Below are positions 22,884 through 36,600 of a stretch of 64,000 nt of DNA, in pieces. Position numbers and translations under genes: made by a program. Position 1 is the stretch's first letter, and each line of letters begins with the position of its first letter. Source of the stretch: Protula sp. h YS-2021 (taxonomy: Eukaryota > Annelida > Polychaeta > Sabellida > Serpulidae); the NCBI GenBank assembly GCA_949752745.1, contig OX457027.1:93567728-93631727 (forward strand). The letters run 5' to 3'. Below the pieces are notes generated by a model. The model was not told where the DNA came from. It saw only the letters and a program-made list of their open reading frames with translations, and ran no database searches.

Positions 22884-23843
22884 CTCAAATTACAGATTCA
22901 TAAATTCTTTCAGCAATGTAATTCATTACGTTTCCCCTTGAAAATCCATTGCTATCTTGATCGTGTTTGTCAGACTCATAACCTGTGAATTAATTTGACA
23001 TTTATAATGACTTTACACTATACAGTTCCTTGGTTTTATGCCTACACATTTGCGTAATACGTGAATCGGACTGGAACTATAACCATCTCACCCTGGTGTT
23101 GTACTATTCTCACAGCCTCCGCTCCAGTTGCTTCTGTCATCTGATGTACTTGCTGAGGTGTCATTGTGCTGGTCTTCTCTTCGATCGCTGCAAATATGTC
23201 TTCAGTTTGTCGTATGTATCCTTATGAAATATGGTCCACAGTGAACTGGGTTTCTCTCTTATTTGAACACCTGACTCGAGTGTTTTCTGAATCTCCGCCG
23301 TTTCGTTGTCCCTCGGTGCTTGGGCAAACGTCGCGATGTTTGTCTGTATGAATGATGGTGGCTCTTGTGTGGTCGGTGCATCTCTTTGCGGCGAAAATCT
23401 TTTGGGCCACGTCTGGTACACATGTAGCGGAATGAATATATGAAACGAGGTTAAGCGTCCCTGTCGGCAGCAGATATCTCTTGAAAGGCATCGTGTTGTT
23501 CATCGCCTGTACTATATTGTGGCCAATAACATACACTGCGTCTCTGTCCTCTGGGTAATCTGATAGCTTGAGAAGTGGTGAATGGTACGTTTCGCTGCCA
23601 GGCAGATCTCTAAAGTAATGTCGAGGTTCGACAGGTGAGCTGCGAACCCTTTGGTGTTACTTGCACGTCTCCCTTTCTTCTTCCTTCCTCTCCTTCCTTT
23701 TTTTCCTTTCCCCTTCTTCCTTCGAGCTGCATTCTTCTCCTTCTTTGACGGGGCACTTCATGCATCTCTCTATCCACACGTTGTGCACATCCAATGGGGG
23801 TTCCAAATACATCCCGGACATTCATCACACATCTCTCCTTTTC
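22884..23843 (-). pseudogene. decayed KDM3/JMJD1-type JmjC histone demethylase
   Basis: KDM3 proteins remove H3K9 methyl groups using Fe(II) and 2-oxoglutarate. From an acceptor at 23843 the minus strand reads EMCDECPGCIWNPHWMCTTC, like the KDM3 zinc finger. A Lys/Glu-rich stretch is followed by LKLSDYPEDRD, TGTLNLVSYIHSATCVPDVA (KDM3: LNLAS...RPDLGPKMY) and ATIIHTD, the place of the Fe-binding HxD. Further pieces are REKPSSLWTIFHKDTYDKLK (KDM3: [20 protein letters not shown]), AVRIVQHQGEMVIVPV (AIVQFLGDVVFIPAG) and, after an intron (22993-23031), NTIKIAMDF (SCIKVAEDF). At least three frame changes separate these blocks and the distal His is not evident, so it is inactive. A possible upstream Cys-rich exon lies at 23904-24103 (CNPAKRDC...CEWASC...YTYC), though its phase does not fit. 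Confidence 0.6.
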
Positions 23844-24287
23844 CTACAAATAAATTCAACATTATTTACAACTTCTTCGCTTTACTTGTATATGTGCACA
23901 TACCTTTTTCAATCTTTCAGAAATGCAGTATGTGTAGTTTCCGCCAACGTCACCAGGACAAATACGAAAAAATTGCGCTTGCTCACAACTCGCCCATTCA
24001 CAAGAGGAAGGATGGCATTCACTCTGACAGTCTCGCTTCGCAGGGTTGCACCTGTTCCAATCCAACTCCGTCAGTCTCGTCACAAAGCATGCGCTGTGCC
24101 TGATTGCTACATAGCTGTCGTTATCTGATTTCTACAGTATGACCGCGAACTGATCATGGACGCTCATTAGACCTGAAATTTAATTTTACAGATATCCTGC
24201 CATATTTTACCGTTATCTACTAAGTGACAAAATACTAGTTGCGAGGGCAGCGTATCACAAACTAGTCGTTTCAATCGTTTGTGTAAC

Positions 24288-24375
<88 letters not shown>
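24288..24375. repeat. (TA)n microsatellite
   Basis: About 88 bp of alternating TA. Confidence 0.97.
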
Positions 24376-24377
<2 letters not shown>

Positions 24378-25845
24378 ATTTCTTATCAGGCCCTTTCCGT
24401 GCTAGAGTAAAAAGCGGAGAAGTTGCTGAAATTGTTGAAAAGAAATAACTTAAGAAATGGAGGAATGTGCAAAGGAAACAACTCAAAAGTAAGTTAAAAT
24501 AATATGTCGATGCTTAAAGATGCTCATCGTTTGGTTTTGGGTTTCAAAATGACAAAGTTAGTTGTATTTTGCATGTTTTGTTGAACAATAATAGGGTACG
24601 TAAAATCTATCGACTAGACGAAAAAGTTGTGTGTTGTTAATGCATGCATTCGAGAGTCATAGTTTACCCTGTACAAACAGTTAAGTGGCGGTGCAAGCGA
24701 GGGGAAGCATTATTTAGCCGTAAAAGGGGATGTACAGGAGTGCTTGAAAATTTGTGTAATTATTACTAAGTTCTGTGGCCACCAAATCTCTCTGTGCTTC
24801 ACTTCCACTGTTCATTCAAAAACAGCTGAAAATCCTAGACAAAACTGTGCTAGTGAGCTTCAAGAACATGCTGGAATAATTCTACATAAGCGTCCAAGCG
24901 TCTCAACACGCCGGTCAAGTGATATTTTTTATTCTCACGTTTATATGACAAACTCACATACCTTTTCCGTAAGAAAGCCGACACTTACACAGCCAATTGT
25001 TATGTGGCCTTATATGACAGATTCTGTGGCCCAATTTTAAATTGTTAAGTATATTTAAGGATTATATGCTATTTATAACTAGATGATGTAATAAAACGCC
25101 CTCACGAACCCATTTGTATCGGAACTGGTTGATAGCCGGCTTGCGAGCCTGTTGCGTTGCCCCAGGCTTCTTAAAAAGAGAAAATGTGCATCCGTAACGG
25201 CGGCAAGCGTCACATGTAATGTTGAAGGCCAGCCCGAAAAGGTCAAATGTTGTGACAAAGAAAGCCCTACTATTCCCGTTCGGAATTGTTGTCGGTATAA
25301 ATTTGTGAAATAGAGGCCATTTCGGAGGAACGAGGCATCGGAAAGGTCGGCTTTTTTGGCGATACAGAAAAAGCAACGGCATATGAGCCTGTTTTATATG
25401 GCAATGCAGATTTCCACAGTGAATGTGAAGAACCCTTGACGTCTAGCGACCCAGAGTCTTTCAAGTAAGCTTTTCATCTGAATCGCTTTGACGTGGAATT
25501 TTGATTCGTCTTAGAGAAAGCTACTTAGTGGCTGTCCTGAGACGTGTTTTAGTTACATACACGATTGGTAGTACTTGTGAGCTTAAGGAATCAAAATGCA
25601 ATAAAAACGTAAACGAAGTGCTGCGTAACGAATGTATTCGGGAAAAGTAAAAATATTCTGTCACATGTCATGACTGTTCAAATATAACATGCACATGAGA
25701 ATACCTGTAAGAAAGAACGGAGCCTTTGTGTGTGTTTTGCATGAGGCGTATATGCAAATATTTATACCCGGAAAAATTGCTGAAATCATTGAAGGCCAAT
25801 TAAAATTTTCCTTTATCTAACAACAAGCAACCTACTAATGCTTCT
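24376..25845. other. no recognisable gene
   Basis: ORFs of 98 aa (24744-25040, plus) and 106 aa (25062-25382, minus) are uninterrupted but have no family motif I can name. The latter contains CDACRRYGC. Splice-like sites are present but no consistent gene model emerges. Confidence 0.5.
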
Positions 25846-26235
25846 TTAACCAGTCCCCTTGTACTTTGCTAATGCCTGACAGGAGACACCCTATTTTCAG
25901 CTTGCCATCAGACACTTTTGCAATATACCTTAATCTGACAGAAAACACCCATTCTTCGATTAACCAGCAGTCCCTTATACAGTATCACTTTCCCGAAGAA
26001 AACACACCCTGTTCTCTGTTTGCCATTTCGGTTTTCCACAAGTAAAGGTGTAGCTTGTGCATTACACCTTTACCGGACCGAAACCACGCTATTCTCCGGC
26101 TAGCCATCAGTCATTTGCCTGAACAGAAGACACCTTATTCTCCGGTTAGTCATCTATCGTTTGTGCGTTATCACTTTACCTGACAGAAGACACCATATTC
26201 TCATTTTGCCATCAGTTGCTTACGCACCGCGACAC
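25845..26235. repeat. 65-75 bp tandem repeat
   Basis: Five to six diverged copies carrying CTGACAGAAGACACC(C/T)TATTCTC and TTTGCCATCAG phrases, at about 25876, 25938, 26000, 26095, 26115 and 26190. Confidence 0.75.
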
Positions 26236-26528
26236 TTAGCAGAGTTTTGATGCTTAGACACAAACACATAAATTTTAAATTGAGACATTTTTGTCTTGGC
26301 TGTTGATAAAACAGAACCGAGAAAAGGAAGTATATATGTTCAACAGCTCACCTTTAACTGATACACCTTACGTTCAATATATGTTCGTGACTTTAGCAAA
26401 CCATAAAAGTATTTTACTGTAATACTTAAGCAATAACATTTTTTCAAATAAATTATTATTACTGTAGTATTAAAGTATTATTTCTTTAACTTTTGCATTA
26501 TAAAAGCATAACAGCTAACCATGTTGGG

Positions 26529-29459
26529 CTAGTGTGAGCTTATGTGTGTCTCATAACGCGGTGCATTTCCAACAGAATGGAACTTCTGTGGCATATCCAT
26601 GAGGGTCAATATCATAGGTCTCGACGTGACCTGGACACACAGGAAAGCATTTTTCTGCATCTTTGTTATGAAACATTTTTTATTCCTGCAATGGCAAATA
26701 ACATATATATAGAATGTTGTATAATAAGTAGACTTATTTTGCATAGAATAAACTGATTAAGGTAAATGAAAGTCTAAATCTACATTAATATATTTATACC
26801 AGCATATTCTATTATTTCTTTAATCCCTCACGTGAAGCATTTTACGAGTAAAACGTTTTGTCCATTGTTTTATACCAACTGGAAAATGGTATAGATTTTT
26901 TCTAAATAAGACACCATTCGGTATTTTAATGTTTTTCGAAATACAACACACAAAATTATACATCCCCGGCTTAGTAGATAAGGATAGCTTTAGTATTTTT
27001 TTAATTTATGTATAATCAATAACCATTCTACAGCTACCTCAGATACATACATGCGCATCCAACGAAGCACATAATTCTGTTTTTTTTTTCTTTTGCAACG
27101 TATATCTTAAAACATAATGAGTTTTACTGTCGTATCTTTTGCTTCAGAGCAAACTGCAAGGGATCCAATTTCGGTTAGGATACGGAATCCAGGACGCACG
27201 TCGTATATATCCCTGCCTAGGTACAACTTTTGCTGAGACTTGTCTACGAGGCAAAAAGCAAAAACACATCCGAGATGAGAAGCAGGGAAGTCAATACCAC
27301 AGTGCGCATGCAGGTGAAGAATGGCCTCGCTGTCACAGTCTTGTAGCAGAAGCCAAACTGTTTCTGTGATCTGTAACCGAAGAAGGTTTTCAATTGATTT
27401 AAAAGTAGATGAACAAACTTGAGCATTGAATGTGCTTTTTCTCTACCTATGGACCGATCACCATAGCAATCTCTTATTGATTGACCGCAATCTATCATGA
27501 TGCGTTAATTGTAATGAATGCAGTACTGTGTGAAGGTCTTCCTTGACAAGAACTGCTTTAATAAGAATCAATATTAACTGATAATATCTAATAAGAGCAA
27601 TTGAATTTTACTGACAAAGTACAATTTAAAATATGTCACGGGCATTAGCGCAAGCATACTTAGCGTGATGTTACAGTTAAGACGCAGATAAATCTGTCTG
27701 TTTTTTGCACGGAAAAATTTTAAGGCGTCCTTTTTTCCCGGTAACAAATGGTTTCAATACTTTTAATAGAGTGTGCATAGAAGGTTTTGAGGATTGAAAT
27801 AAAGGAATAAAGAGAAAGCTCTCTCCCCTTAAGCACCCCGACACCACCATTGCTAGGCCAGTTATCACATTGTATCACAAAGCATCCGTATCTCGGCTAA
27901 AGCAACAGTACAACTGTACTGGACTTGTGCATTCTGTATTGCTTCATGTTACTTTGACGTTGCAGTTCTTAAAACTGCAACAACAAAAGCATAGAAGTAG
28001 CAGCACTCAGCTAGATCAAACAAAGAATGGTCATTTAAATTGTCAGTGGATATCTGTTGAAACGGATTTTAGTGAGAGTGTAAAATGGCTTTCTTTACTT
28101 CGTAACGAAGTGCTAACAATACAGTGATTTCATTAAATAGGATTGAAAATTAACGCGGTTGTATTCGTAAGGCATTCCGTTATTACTTTTTAGCACAGGT
28201 GGTCTTCGTCCACACGGGCTGTAGCCTCCGTCGTCTCCCCGTATCTCTATAACCTTTGAATAAATGTTTTTCCTTCTTCATTATTCAATTAACCTCAATA
28301 AAACATTGTTGATAGATTCTCCACTCAGGTTTGGTGGAGAATTGATGCATGCCAAAATTTTGTTTTGGCAATTTTCAAACTTTCACCAATCTGCAGACTC
28401 CATACTGTTTTTGCTAAAAAGTGTTTCTTCCTACCAATTCGTGAAATTTTGCAAGAGGATAGCTAACATGTGTTTGTTCGATTGATTTCTCTCGAACATT
28501 TGCTGTTTTGTATTTATACCTATAAATTTAGACTAAATTAAGCCGAAATGCCATCCACTGCTGAGCTCAGTGTAGGGCCTAGTAACAGTTTGCACGTTAT
28601 TGTCTGACACCTCACATCAATAAATAAACCCATCATCAGATTTCTGTTTTACCAGAATTACCAGAAGGAAACTAACGGAGCAAAAGAATTAGCATGAGTA
28701 ACATTTGAGACAACAGTCGGGCTATCACAGTTGGGTTGCAGCAATGTCTTCTACTTGTCATAGATTTTCTAGGGCAAAATTGGAAAGTAAATGGGTTGTG
28801 GTACTTAGAAACGTCCAGCAAAATTCATTTACGTGCCTGGACACTACTAAGTATTGAATATTTTTAAATATTGATTCTATTCATACAAGTCTGAACAGTG
28901 GCACATATACATATTCCGTTCACTTGAAGAACTTACATAGATCGGGTGCATTAACTTTTTTTATATTTCTTTACAATCCTCCTAGTTTTTTAATTCTTAC
29001 TTTGTCTGTCTGGTATTGGCACTTTATACGTACGTCTATCATTCTAACTAAGCAATACCTCTACATCAGACTCAGAATTAGTTTAGGTATTGTAAATTCT
29101 CTGCTTACTCTAATGCATTGAAAGATATTGATAAACGCATTTCAAAGCAGTTTTGTGGTTTCATAGAAAGCATCTCCGATATCCAATAAATTGAAGTAAA
29201 TAGATTGAAAACTGATTTATTTGAAACATAAACCGGACAAGACGATCTGTCCATGTGATATGCTAAAAATATAAAACATCCACGCATAACTGATGCATCA
29301 AGGTTTTTTACTTGAAGATCATACTTACGCTACATCAGTGATGCTGTCGATGCCAAATTGATCGGGACCTCTATGGCTGATCCTCATACAGCTCTCGTAG
29401 CGGCTCTCACAGATAGTGGCTTCTATATCACAGCCAAATACCACCCAAATGCTGCATTG
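26529..29459 (-). pseudogene. duplicated, inactivated asparagine synthetase N-terminal half
   Basis: A second copy of the gene at 0.3-3.2 kb, same strand. Exon 1 (29459-29329) keeps HRGPDQFGIDSITDV and its GTAAGT donor, but the ATG has become CAA and MCG became QCS. Exon 2 (GFHRLAIVG...NGEIYN) was not found. Exon 3 (27370-27140) has a 4-nt deletion in the DCDGEAI segment and its donor GT has become GA. Exon 4 (about 26694-26530) has a frameshift between the KDAEKCFP and PGHVETYDIDP-like segments. Intron similarity (28618 versus 2440) shows it arose by segmental duplication, not retroposition. Loss of start, nucleophile context and an exon make it non-functional for synthesis. Confidence 0.8.
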
Positions 29460-29464
29460 TCTGC

Positions 29465-32400
29465 ACGACAGTAGGAACATACATTCTAAACGATGGCAAA
29501 AAGCACATCCTAGCTGTTGCGCCAACATATATATCACATTCTTTCACAAAAGTAGCAGTTTTAATTTGCCTTACAATTCCAAAACAAATAGTTTCAATTC
29601 ATTTCTTCTTTGTAATTATTTTAGTACGTTACATAATGATTTCCGTACACTTGGCATGCGTAGAATATGAGAACATAGTGCTGCTGCATTAAGCTTTAAA
29701 TGAGAAACTTCATATACCGTTGGTGCTTAAAGTCCCTTCGAAATCCACTATTAAATACATTCCAAGCTGTCCATTTAGATAGGCTATAGAATAAGAAACA
29801 ATAGTGTTCCTTGTATCTATTCACAGATTGTATATGCAGAGCAACTTTGTTGTCCGGAAAATAGCTTATTAAGTATGCTACAGAAAATAACTCATATATT
29901 AAGTCCATAGCAAATCACTATATATAACACTGGACTTCACAATTGATCATCTATATCCACTATTTTTCAAAATTGAGTATAACGAAAAAATTCAATCTAA
30001 AAGAAGGAACTTGAACGCAGTTCAGTGAACAGCATATAGCAGCATATTTGTAGGTGATTGCTACGCATACTTCCTCCTAACCAGACCATAGCTGACATTA
30101 TGTTTGAATTTTGCTTTTATTCGCACTGTGGAAATATTGCGTTGCTGTTGTTATTCGATTTTAATAATAGAATATGATGTTATAGCACGAAATATATCGA
30201 CTCATGTTATTACTGGTAGCAATAAATCTTCAATCAATTGTGTCTTTCGTGTAACTATTTTCCAGAGTGTTTTATTTAAATGAGATATTTCTAACTTTTT
30301 CAGTTACGTTTTGGTTAAAAGCAAGAAAAGTTAAGAAACAGAATTATGAGAAGAACAATATGTCACAGCTTACGGAAATTTAGTGAACAGTAGTTTGAAG
30401 AGGAAGAATGTGGTTTGAATATGTCAACGCCAGAATCGTGTGATGCCAGTGAATGCGTTATGCATTCTAACTCTTTTTTCATATTGCAGGCATCCACACG
30501 TTTATCATAACATTTGAATCTTTTAAGATGACAAGCAATAAGGCAGACGACTCCAGGATGTCTACAATGTGTACAGCCTAAATTTAGGCCCTTATGAAAG
30601 TGTAAGCTAAAATCCATTTAAAGCAGGAATCATAAAAATCATCAATTTTATCTGTCTATCCATGCTGAGCAGAGCTTATGTGGGAATGGATTAGACGTGA
30701 CGTACTATATAAAGGAGGAAGATTTAATGATGGAATGTCATCCATGACGAATTCATGGTTAGAGCTGCTCACGAAATGCGCTACGTCAAAAGTATAGCCA
30801 ATTCCACTGTTGCTTTATAGATGAATAAAATTTTAAGAATATTTTGAAAGGTTTGCAAAAGTTAGCTTTTTATTTTTTTCTGCACTTTTTCATCATAAAT
30901 ACTATATATATACATTTTAGGTGGACGTGTTATTTTGTTTAGAAAAAACTTCATACGTTTGTACTAGAAAATTTATCACTATTTTACGCCGCTTGAAAAA
31001 AAACTATGAGCACAAAATTTTGCCAATGGGGCCTCTGAAGTAATGTGTTTTTGCAACTGTAGGGCGGCGCCACTGTTGTCAAGGGTTCAGAAGCATTCTT
31101 TTGGGTTTTATAGTATAAACATATCGAATCTTTACTTATAAAACTACATGTTTAATCAAAAATTGAAGCGTTGATTTTGATTTGGGACACTTGACTCTCA
31201 CAGGTAAAAACTCTCAATTATTGAGATGAAAATTTGAGCTTTGTTTCACTGGGTTACGGAAAAAAATTACAAGCTACACATCTCAGAGTAGCTCATATTT
31301 TTCACATCATTTCTAGTCCATTAAGCAAATAAGAACGTTTTAGCGGCCTTTTCTAACAGCATCTGTAATACAAACCCATCACAAGGCCCATGGATAGCGC
31401 ACAGATTAGCCACACTGTGAAATTTCTCTTTTTTCAACACATGGTATGCTTGATCTGTGTTTTGGAAATCAGGATTTTAGCATCAGTAATGAGCGCACTT
31501 CACAGCAGTATTTACTGGGACGTGTCCCTGCGGGTACATATCCGTGATGTATCTGGGGTGAAGGTCAATAGAGAAATGCAGAAAATATTGTTTACATTTG
31601 TAAATCATGATTTAAAAACTACACATTTAGTTTTCAATCACAGCTTTTACTTCATGGAACCTATATTAATTATAGTTAATTAATCATAGTTTTATATGAA
31701 GACTAAATTTATATATATTTCTTAAGAGATTTCTTGCTTAAACCATATTTGATACGCAACTCTCTTCATGAAGTGAATTTAACAAATAACACTGTGCTAA
31801 TTTGGCACAGATTTATTCCACTTAATAGATATTACCCACACTTAATTTATTTAGACAAGATTTGTGAAATAATGTTTTCAACATTCATAACATTTTGGAA
31901 TACATAAGCACGTTTTTGGCATTATAAATGGCAAAAAAATGAAAGTACAACTTTGCATACAAATGTATGAGAAATACCAGGAAGTTTATCTGGATAGGAC
32001 CCTTGTCAACAGCGCATGTCCGAAATTAATTTGTTCTACGGATTTGCCCATCGTTTAATACTAATTTGAAGTTTGCAGATATTTACTCAATTAGGCGTCA
32101 TTATATGTTTCATGTTTTGTGATCTAAACAGCAGAAGTAAACTTTTTGAGAAAATACATAAAAGTTTTAAAGTGGTATAAACCAATTCGACAAAACTTTA
32201 TACTGGTTACATTATTCAAGTCAATGATTACAAAAAGTATTAACTTTGATTTAGACTTAAGTTTGCATTAATCATTAAGGTTTTTGTATGCAAAATAATA
32301 CGTCGACAGAAAATGTGCTGACTTATTGCACAGCATTATAAAAAGGGAAAGAACTGTTGTCCTATTGGCCCCCGGCATACATTTCCTAGTCAGAAAGTTC

Positions 32401-33665
32401 AGACCTTGCTACTGCATGCTATAGGGGACATAGACCAATCACCTGGTGTCTAGAATGTCGTTTCACAACCCGAAACAAAGTACAGAAAAGGACAGAGAAA
32501 GAAAAGAAAATGAGTATTGTCGGGACTGAATAACACAGTCAATTTTATTGTTTAATAGCGATCACATTCGATTTATATTTATCAAAGCTTATTAACAGAA
32601 CAACGGAACGTAACAAATGTTCAACTATTGCTGATTTTACAATAAACGATCTGAAGGATTCCCGACGAAAAAAATCAACACGAGTACCACGTCACGTGAT
32701 GCACAGTACAGTATTAATGTTACTCAACAATGCAGCATAAAAATTCTTTACATTCATTCAGCTTTCCACTCACTACACAGAGATGCTTGCAGGAAAATTA
32801 TTATCACGAAACTCTCTCACATAATGGCGTACAAGATCGCAAATACAGTGAGCTGTGACAAAAATATCTGACTCCCGCATAGAACTCTTTGTATAGATTG
32901 CAACAGCTAATATCGCAGGGCATATAAAAACAGTTAAATGATACCGGATGATACTGACCATCTCGAATTGAACGCATATACAAAGTACTTTAAGGACCCA
33001 TTTTGATAAAAGCGCTGACAAACAAAGTGATTAAGGAATTATGAATTATATATTATGAAAACTAGTGCGCGGTTATTTGAAATAGAAATGCTAATGTATG
33101 TCATAAACTCTCAAAGTACATGTGTCATAAATAAAACTATAGGAATAGCGTTCTGACGAATTTTGGTTCTACATACTACAAAATGGAACTTGTGTTATTA
33201 GAGTTGTGAGACTATAGTGACTTTGTACTGAATTTGCTATTCCTCACACTTTCTCTACATCATAGGAATGGCATTGTAGAATTCAGTACTTTCGAGCAGC
33301 TGATCCTGAAACGATTTTATAGAGAAAGATGATATTATAAATTGTAGCATTGGCCTTTCTGTACATCAGAAACGCTTTTCAGAATAACTGGTTTGCTTAT
33401 TGTTAGATGTCGTTGACAAAGCTCTAACTATAATACCTTTATTACGTATGTAATGAAATGTGATTTTTTCTTCTATATTTAACACAACAGTTGGAACATT
33501 TATCCTGTGACTTCTGTTTAAAATCAACTACAAACTTGATTCGTACTGTACTTTAACGAAAATTACGTGTTCTTCACTTCACCTTCATTTGAAATCTTAC
33601 GACATTTTGCTCCATTTGCTTAGCAACATAAATGTAAATGAAAAGCATACAAACAATATGATCAC
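29465..33665. other. 4.2 kb without a recognisable gene
   Basis: AT-rich unique DNA. ORFs of 60-97 aa (for example 31390-31683 plus and 32773-33021 minus) carry no motif that I recognise. Downstream exons of the ANK-Death gene may lie within it, since its last identified exon ends in a good donor at 33669. Confidence 0.5.
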
Positions 33666-33669
33666 TCAC

Positions 33670-36600
33670 CTGGCCAAGGACCCATTTTCTCGTGCGTTAT
33701 TATCATTTTGATTTCAGACTCCATAGCACAACCGTTGCCTAATGTGTAAAACGCCGAAATCAGCTGTTCTGTCAACTCTTCGTCTGATTTGTCTCCTGAT
33801 ATCTCTCGCCATCTCTTTTAGTTGCAACAAAACAATGTGATAATAAATTTAGTAAACCTTGCAAGATTTATTTAAATTTCTACAATTTTATGTTTTGTAA
33901 CGGAATGTTTGCGTTAATCCGTTAATTTTCTTTTAGAGCTATAATTTCCCATACTTGCTGCTTCAAAGATGCTCACCCTCAAAATGTCTACTGACGTATC
34001 TTGTACTTTGCGATGTTTATTATTCATCTCGAACTGCTCCATTTCATGTGTCTTGACACCTAACAAGATTCCCAGACGTCTTTGTTCGTTACCAATTTTA
34101 TTTGCAATCTTCACAAAGGCATTATCAGTAAAAACACCTGGAAATTTTCATATAAATCTATAATTATATTATTCATATAAACATAACTCTATCAATCAAT
34201 CACTCCATCAAATAATCATTTGAACATGAAAAATAAGGGAGCGATATCTAAGGCAAATTTCGGGCATATGTTCAGTAGTAATTTAATAAATATAGACTTA
34301 CTACTTTCTATGTTATTAGGAATTGCTATCTTTCACTCAGCGATATGTTCGAAATTGATTTTACTAACATTTTGTGCAATTTTAGATATAATAAGGAGTC
34401 ATTTGTCTTATTTATTAGTAGTTACTTGAAATATGAAAATATGATAATCTGAAACAAGCAAAAAGAAGTGAATATGAGTGCAACTAATCCAAATTAGAGT
34501 ACAGTTGTTGGATGTAGTAATCTGAAGAAAGCCAATCGGAATGCATAAGAGAAGTTTGTTCTTATCTCAGTACATTTAATGTATCCGGGCGAATGGTGAT
34601 ATTATTGCACATGCGTTGCAATTCCAGCTTTATTGCGACAAAAATTCAACTATGTGATTTAACTAAACAAGCAAGACATATTTCAACTATGCAAGCACTC
34701 AAACGAAATACTAAAAAAGCTCTGGTAATAAATAAATTAGTATCAAAGCAGTTATGAACACAATTTTACTGGCAAGTTTCTTCCTGCCTCCACCTCTTTA
34801 TAGTTTTACAAACCTGTATATGTGGAACACCTGACGTCACTATGACGCGGTTCATTTGTTTTTCTTCTTTCCTTGTCTTTGTTTTTAGATTCTGATTTGT
34901 GTAGCTGCGGCAAGGTATACGCACTATCATTGTTACTCATAAATGTCACATTTCTCATCCCAACTGTTTTTTTTCTCTTTGCACTACATACACGACTCAT
35001 ATATAAACGATCATAGACGCCACTGGAAGAATCATTAACGTGACTTGAAGCAGAACCTGTCGCCTTAATGTCGTCCACACGATCATCTGCAGTAACACTA
35101 CTCGATGTTGAAAATGTAGACTGGCGCAGTCCATGAGAAAGCACTTCAGTTATTTGATTTCTCTTATGGAACATTGCAACGTCTAGGGCAGTATAACCTG
35201 TTGAGTCCCGTATTGTAGAATCGGCCTCATATTGCAACAAAAGTTTGGTTACTTCTATAGCGTTATGTTCTGCTGTAACGTGAAGCGCTGTTCGACCATT
35301 CACATCAATGACGTTGCAATTGGCGTTGCTTTCTAACAACAACTTCGCAGTATGCTGGTACCTTTGTTCTGAAGCAAAGAACAATGCGCTGCGGCCATCG
35401 TTGTCTGTTACATTTACTGTAGCCCCAGCTTTAAATAAGAAATTCATCACATCATCAGCACTATATCTAGCTGCTATCATCAATGCTGTTGTGCCGTACT
35501 TGTTTGCGTAATTAACATTAGCACGACCTTGTACAAGAGCAATTGCTGCTTCAATGGCATTATTCTTTGCTGCGTAAAATAATGCGGTCCAACTTTTTTC
35601 ATCCAGTTCTTCTGTTTTAGCACCAAATTGAATTAATACAGGGATCACCTTAAAGGCATCATAGACAACTGCAGTCATTAATGGTGTTAATCCATTGTCG
35701 CCATGGTAATCCACATTTGCACCATTCTGCAGAAGAATTTCTGCGACTTGTGATGAATTTTGTTCTGAAGCATAAAATAAAGCGATGGATTTGTCTTCAT
35801 TTATTCTATCAACAGCACCCCCTTTAAGTAATATTTACAGGGCATCAATTGCGGCACTTCTTACTGTTATCATAAAGGCTGTTTGGCCATCTTTATCATG
35901 ATGATTGACATTAGCCCCTCGAATTCGGAGAAGATCTACAGCTCGATGTGCATTGTGTTTTGATGCATGGAGCAAAGCCGTCCAGCTATGCTCATCTGTT
36001 GCATCTATTGTGGCATCAGCGTCGAGTAACATTTTCATTATTTCGACTTCGTCATTTCTCGCAGCAAGCATAAGAGCGGTTAAACCACCAATGATGCAAT
36101 GATTTACATTTGCACCTTTATCTAAAAGAAGTTTTAGGGCTTGACAAGCATTGTATTGAAGAGCCCATATCAATGCGGTCTTTTTCTTTTTGTCCGTTCG
36201 TTCTAACTCAGCTCCAGCTTTAAGTAAGACCAATATTACATCTACTGAATCATATATCACTGCTATTGTCAGTGGCGATACATCATACTGGTTGTAATCA
36301 TTCACATTAGCACCGTGGCTAAGCAGTAGCTCTGCAGCATTTGGGGCATTTCTCTGTGATGCGAAAAATAGCGCGGACCAATAGTTCTGTGTAGTTACAG
36401 CCACAGTAGCTCCGGCTTTCAACAGTAAGAGCATAACATCTGTTGCGTCATTTTTCGCTGCAATCATAAGTGGAGTTAGGTTGTACTTATCGAAACGGTC
36501 AACACCGGCCTCTTCCTGTAGTAGTATTTCAATAGACTGATGAGCATTATTTTCCACTGCGTAAAACAGTGCTGTCCAACCGTTAACATCTACTTTTGTT

